From assembly GCA_013141065.1 (NCBI GenBank), contig JABFRR010000016.1:228595-292594 (forward strand): 64,000 nucleotides of DNA. Reading direction: 5' to 3'. The position numbers were made by a program, and so were the translations under genes. Below, piece by piece: positions 62,973 to 64,000 of this stretch. Origin of the DNA: Bacteriovoracaceae bacterium (lineage in GTDB: Bacteria > Bdellovibrionota > Bacteriovoracia > Bacteriovoracales > Bacteriovoracaceae). Each line of letters begins with the position of its first letter. Position 1 is the first letter of the stretch. The notes beneath the pieces are model-generated. The model did no database searches. It had not been told where the DNA came from and saw only the letters and a list, made by a program, of their open reading frames with translations.

Positions 62973-63102
62973 TTTTAACGCCCGTTCTGATTTGTTTTTA
63001 TTCTTCAAAGCCATTTACCATCAAAAATAATTTTTTCGAAAAATCGTGAATTTATTACCCTATAACACTATGAGTTTTAAATCGGGTTGACAGGCTAAGA
63101 GG

Positions 63103-63116
63103 CCGGGAACTGCTGC
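63103..63116 (-). repeat. right terminal inverted repeat of the decayed IS
   Basis: CCGGGAACTGCTGC on the plus strand; inverse partner of 61476-61489. Confidence 0.6.
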
Positions 63117-63123
63117 TTAAATT
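63117..63123 (+). repeat. right copy of 7-bp target duplication
   Basis: TTAAATT directly after the right inverted repeat; identical to 61469-61475. Confidence 0.6.
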
Positions 63124-63151
63124 GAAAATTTACAAGCCCTCTTGCGTAAAA

Positions 63152-63170
63152 CTAACAATTACCCACAAGT
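63152..63170 (+). repeat. Tn5 outside-end-like terminal sequence
   Basis: CTAACAATTACCCACAAGT matches the Tn5 outside end CTGACTCTTATACACAAGT, as I recall it, at 14 of 19 positions, including the ACAAGT end. Its distance to the transposase start fits IS50 architecture. Confidence 0.5.
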
Positions 63171-63260
63171 TTTCTTTAACTCGTTGACATTTTCAAATGT
63201 AAGTGCCCCTGTTAGATTTTTTTTTTTCGCCATCCACATCGTTGCAATTATTTTTATTAA

Positions 63261-64000
63261 ATGAGTGAAAGCGATTGGCTAGAAAAAGAATTTAAGAATA
63301 TTGAATTTGGAGATAAAAGACTTCGCGATCGCTTTTTCTCTATGGCGAATATTTTTCACGACGTCCTGACGAAACTATTAATAAAGCGGTAGTTAACTTT
63401 GCAGATAAAAAGCAACTTATCGTCTCTTCAGTCACAAGAATTTCTCGTCAGATAAAATATTATTTGAGCATCGTGAGTCTACTTCTTCGAGACTTCAAAA
63501 TGAATCTGTAGCTTTGATGATTCATGATTCTAGCTTTTTAGCTTCAATTCAAAAGATCTATAAAAGGCTTAGGTAATATTGGTGGGAAAAGCTGAGATCA
63601 AGACTCATGGTTTTATTGGACATTATAGTTTAGCTGTAAATATCAATGATGTACTCTAGGAGTTATGGCCTTATCAACATGGAGTCGTGCATACGATGAT
63701 ATGTGGGAGAAAGAAAGTGATCAAGTTGGGCAGAGGCAATTTTAGAAACAGAAAAGCATTGTCCTAAAGGCACAAAACTCATTCACGTCGCTGACAGGAG
63801 GCAGATCAGTTTGAAGTTCTATTTACTTTAATAAAAAATAATAAAGATTTTATAATTAGATCCAAGCACGATCGAATAATCGAAAATGGAGATCATTATC
63901 TTCGCTGGCATTTGAACAAAAAGAAAACTGATCATGAATTCAAAATATTTCATACGAAAGTTAAAAAAGATGTGGATGCAATTGTAAAGTACGGTGAGAT
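63261..64000 (+). pseudogene. frameshifted Tn5-like transposase, 3' end beyond the window
   Basis: The frame opens at ATG 63261 with SDWLEKEFKNIEFGDKRLRDR, the IS50-type N-terminal DNA-binding segment. It shifts near 63358 to RPDETINKAVVNFADKK, then near 63430 to FSSDKILFEHREST and SVALMIHDSSF, and later to KAEIKTHGFIGHYSLAVN, GVMALSTWSRAYDDMWEKES and TLIKNNKDFIIRSKHDR. These follow the order of Tn5 transposase, including the region around its DREAD motif, which here is broken by an apparent one-base loss (ADR, then ADQF). Several frame breaks make it non-functional. Confidence 0.75.

Larger units (their letters stand above)
61476..63116 (+). mobile_element. decayed IS4-like insertion sequence, about 1.64 kb
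   Basis: The element is bounded by imperfect 14-bp inverted repeats (left GCAGGAATTCCCGG; right, reverse complement, GCAGCAGTTCCCGG) and flanked by TTAAATT on both sides. It contains one transposase gene broken by several frameshifts. I infer a single past insertion followed by decay. The IS family name is not certain. Confidence 0.7.
63152..64000 (+). mobile_element. left part of a decayed IS50/Tn5-like element, cut by the window edge
   Basis: The element begins with a 19-base outer-end-like sequence (63152-63170) followed, 90 bases later, by a frameshifted transposase of the IS4 family, IS50 group. The right end lies beyond the window. Confidence 0.6.

Noticed and set aside
1..64000. CRISPR arrays, rRNA and tRNA genes
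   Set aside because: No regularly spaced repeats, cloverleaf-like sequences or rRNA-like stretches were found on reading both strands.

Overview
The window is AT-rich, densely coded DNA from a Gram-negative bacterium. The best guess is a member of the Bdellovibrionota, order Bacteriovoracales (Bacteriovorax, Peredibacter or Halobacteriovorax-like). This is an inference from gene content: a TIGR02147-type protein, a mevalonate-pathway cluster, a cdaA-cdaR-glmM unit in an outer-membrane-bearing cell (BamB, YfgM, barrel proteins, lipoproteins), a PilZ-GAF-AAA+ regulator and many exported proteins of unknown function. No rRNA, tRNA or CRISPR array was seen.

Layout. 0.1-4.4 kb: a minus-strand isoprenoid cluster (type 2 IPP isomerase, HMG-CoA reductase, GHMP kinase) behind a tetrapyrrole-methylase-family gene. 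4.5-6.7 kb: a single-domain response regulator, then a NifS-like cysteine desulfurase overlapping an IscR-like Rrf2 regulator that lacks the Fe-S cysteines. 7.1-13.2 kb: a compact minus-strand run from a degenerate sigma-54-type activator through cdaA, cdaR, glmM and pdxJ to tsaE, linking c-di-AMP synthesis with cell-wall precursor and cofactor synthesis. 13.3-17.2 kb: exported M14 peptidase, ATP-grasp ligase and exported hydrolases. 17.2-18.8 kb: an apparently intact insertion sequence. 19-28.6 kb: hydrolases, a ferrochelatase fused to an MFS transporter, queF, tatA, a MurQ/GCKR-like SIS protein, a second response regulator, and a HAD-ffh-rpsP-khpA run. 28.6-34 kb: tRNA dihydrouridine synthase, a large exported protein and a LemA/DUF3137 set. 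34-42 kb: a 1788-residue cysteine-rich lipoprotein followed by a ZnuABC-type metal importer. 42-49.7 kb: thioesterase, ABC1 kinase, an exported protein, a nuclease/phosphatase-fold protein, the polyamine pair speA plus a deoxyhypusine-synthase-like gene, and a lipoprotein. 49.7-59.8 kb: bamB and yfgM, two envelope proteins, an MFS permease, a HutD-like protein, a methyltransferase, a FecR-domain protein and three exported unknowns.

The last 4 kb (60-64 kb) is a mobile-DNA graveyard. It holds the tail of a tyrosine recombinase, a deleted ORF6N-domain gene, a TIGR02147 gene, a frameshifted IS4-like element with recognisable ends and a 7-bp target duplication, and the decayed start of an IS50/Tn5-like element with a Tn5-like outer end.

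The most noteworthy items are the ferrochelatase-MFS fusion, the PilZ-GAF-AAA+ regulator that has lost GAFTGA and the Walker B aspartate while sitting at the head of the c-di-AMP operon, the cluster-less IscR, the arginine decarboxylase plus deoxyhypusine-synthase-like pair, the giant cysteine-rich lipoprotein, and the transposase start that can be hidden in a 12-bp stem.
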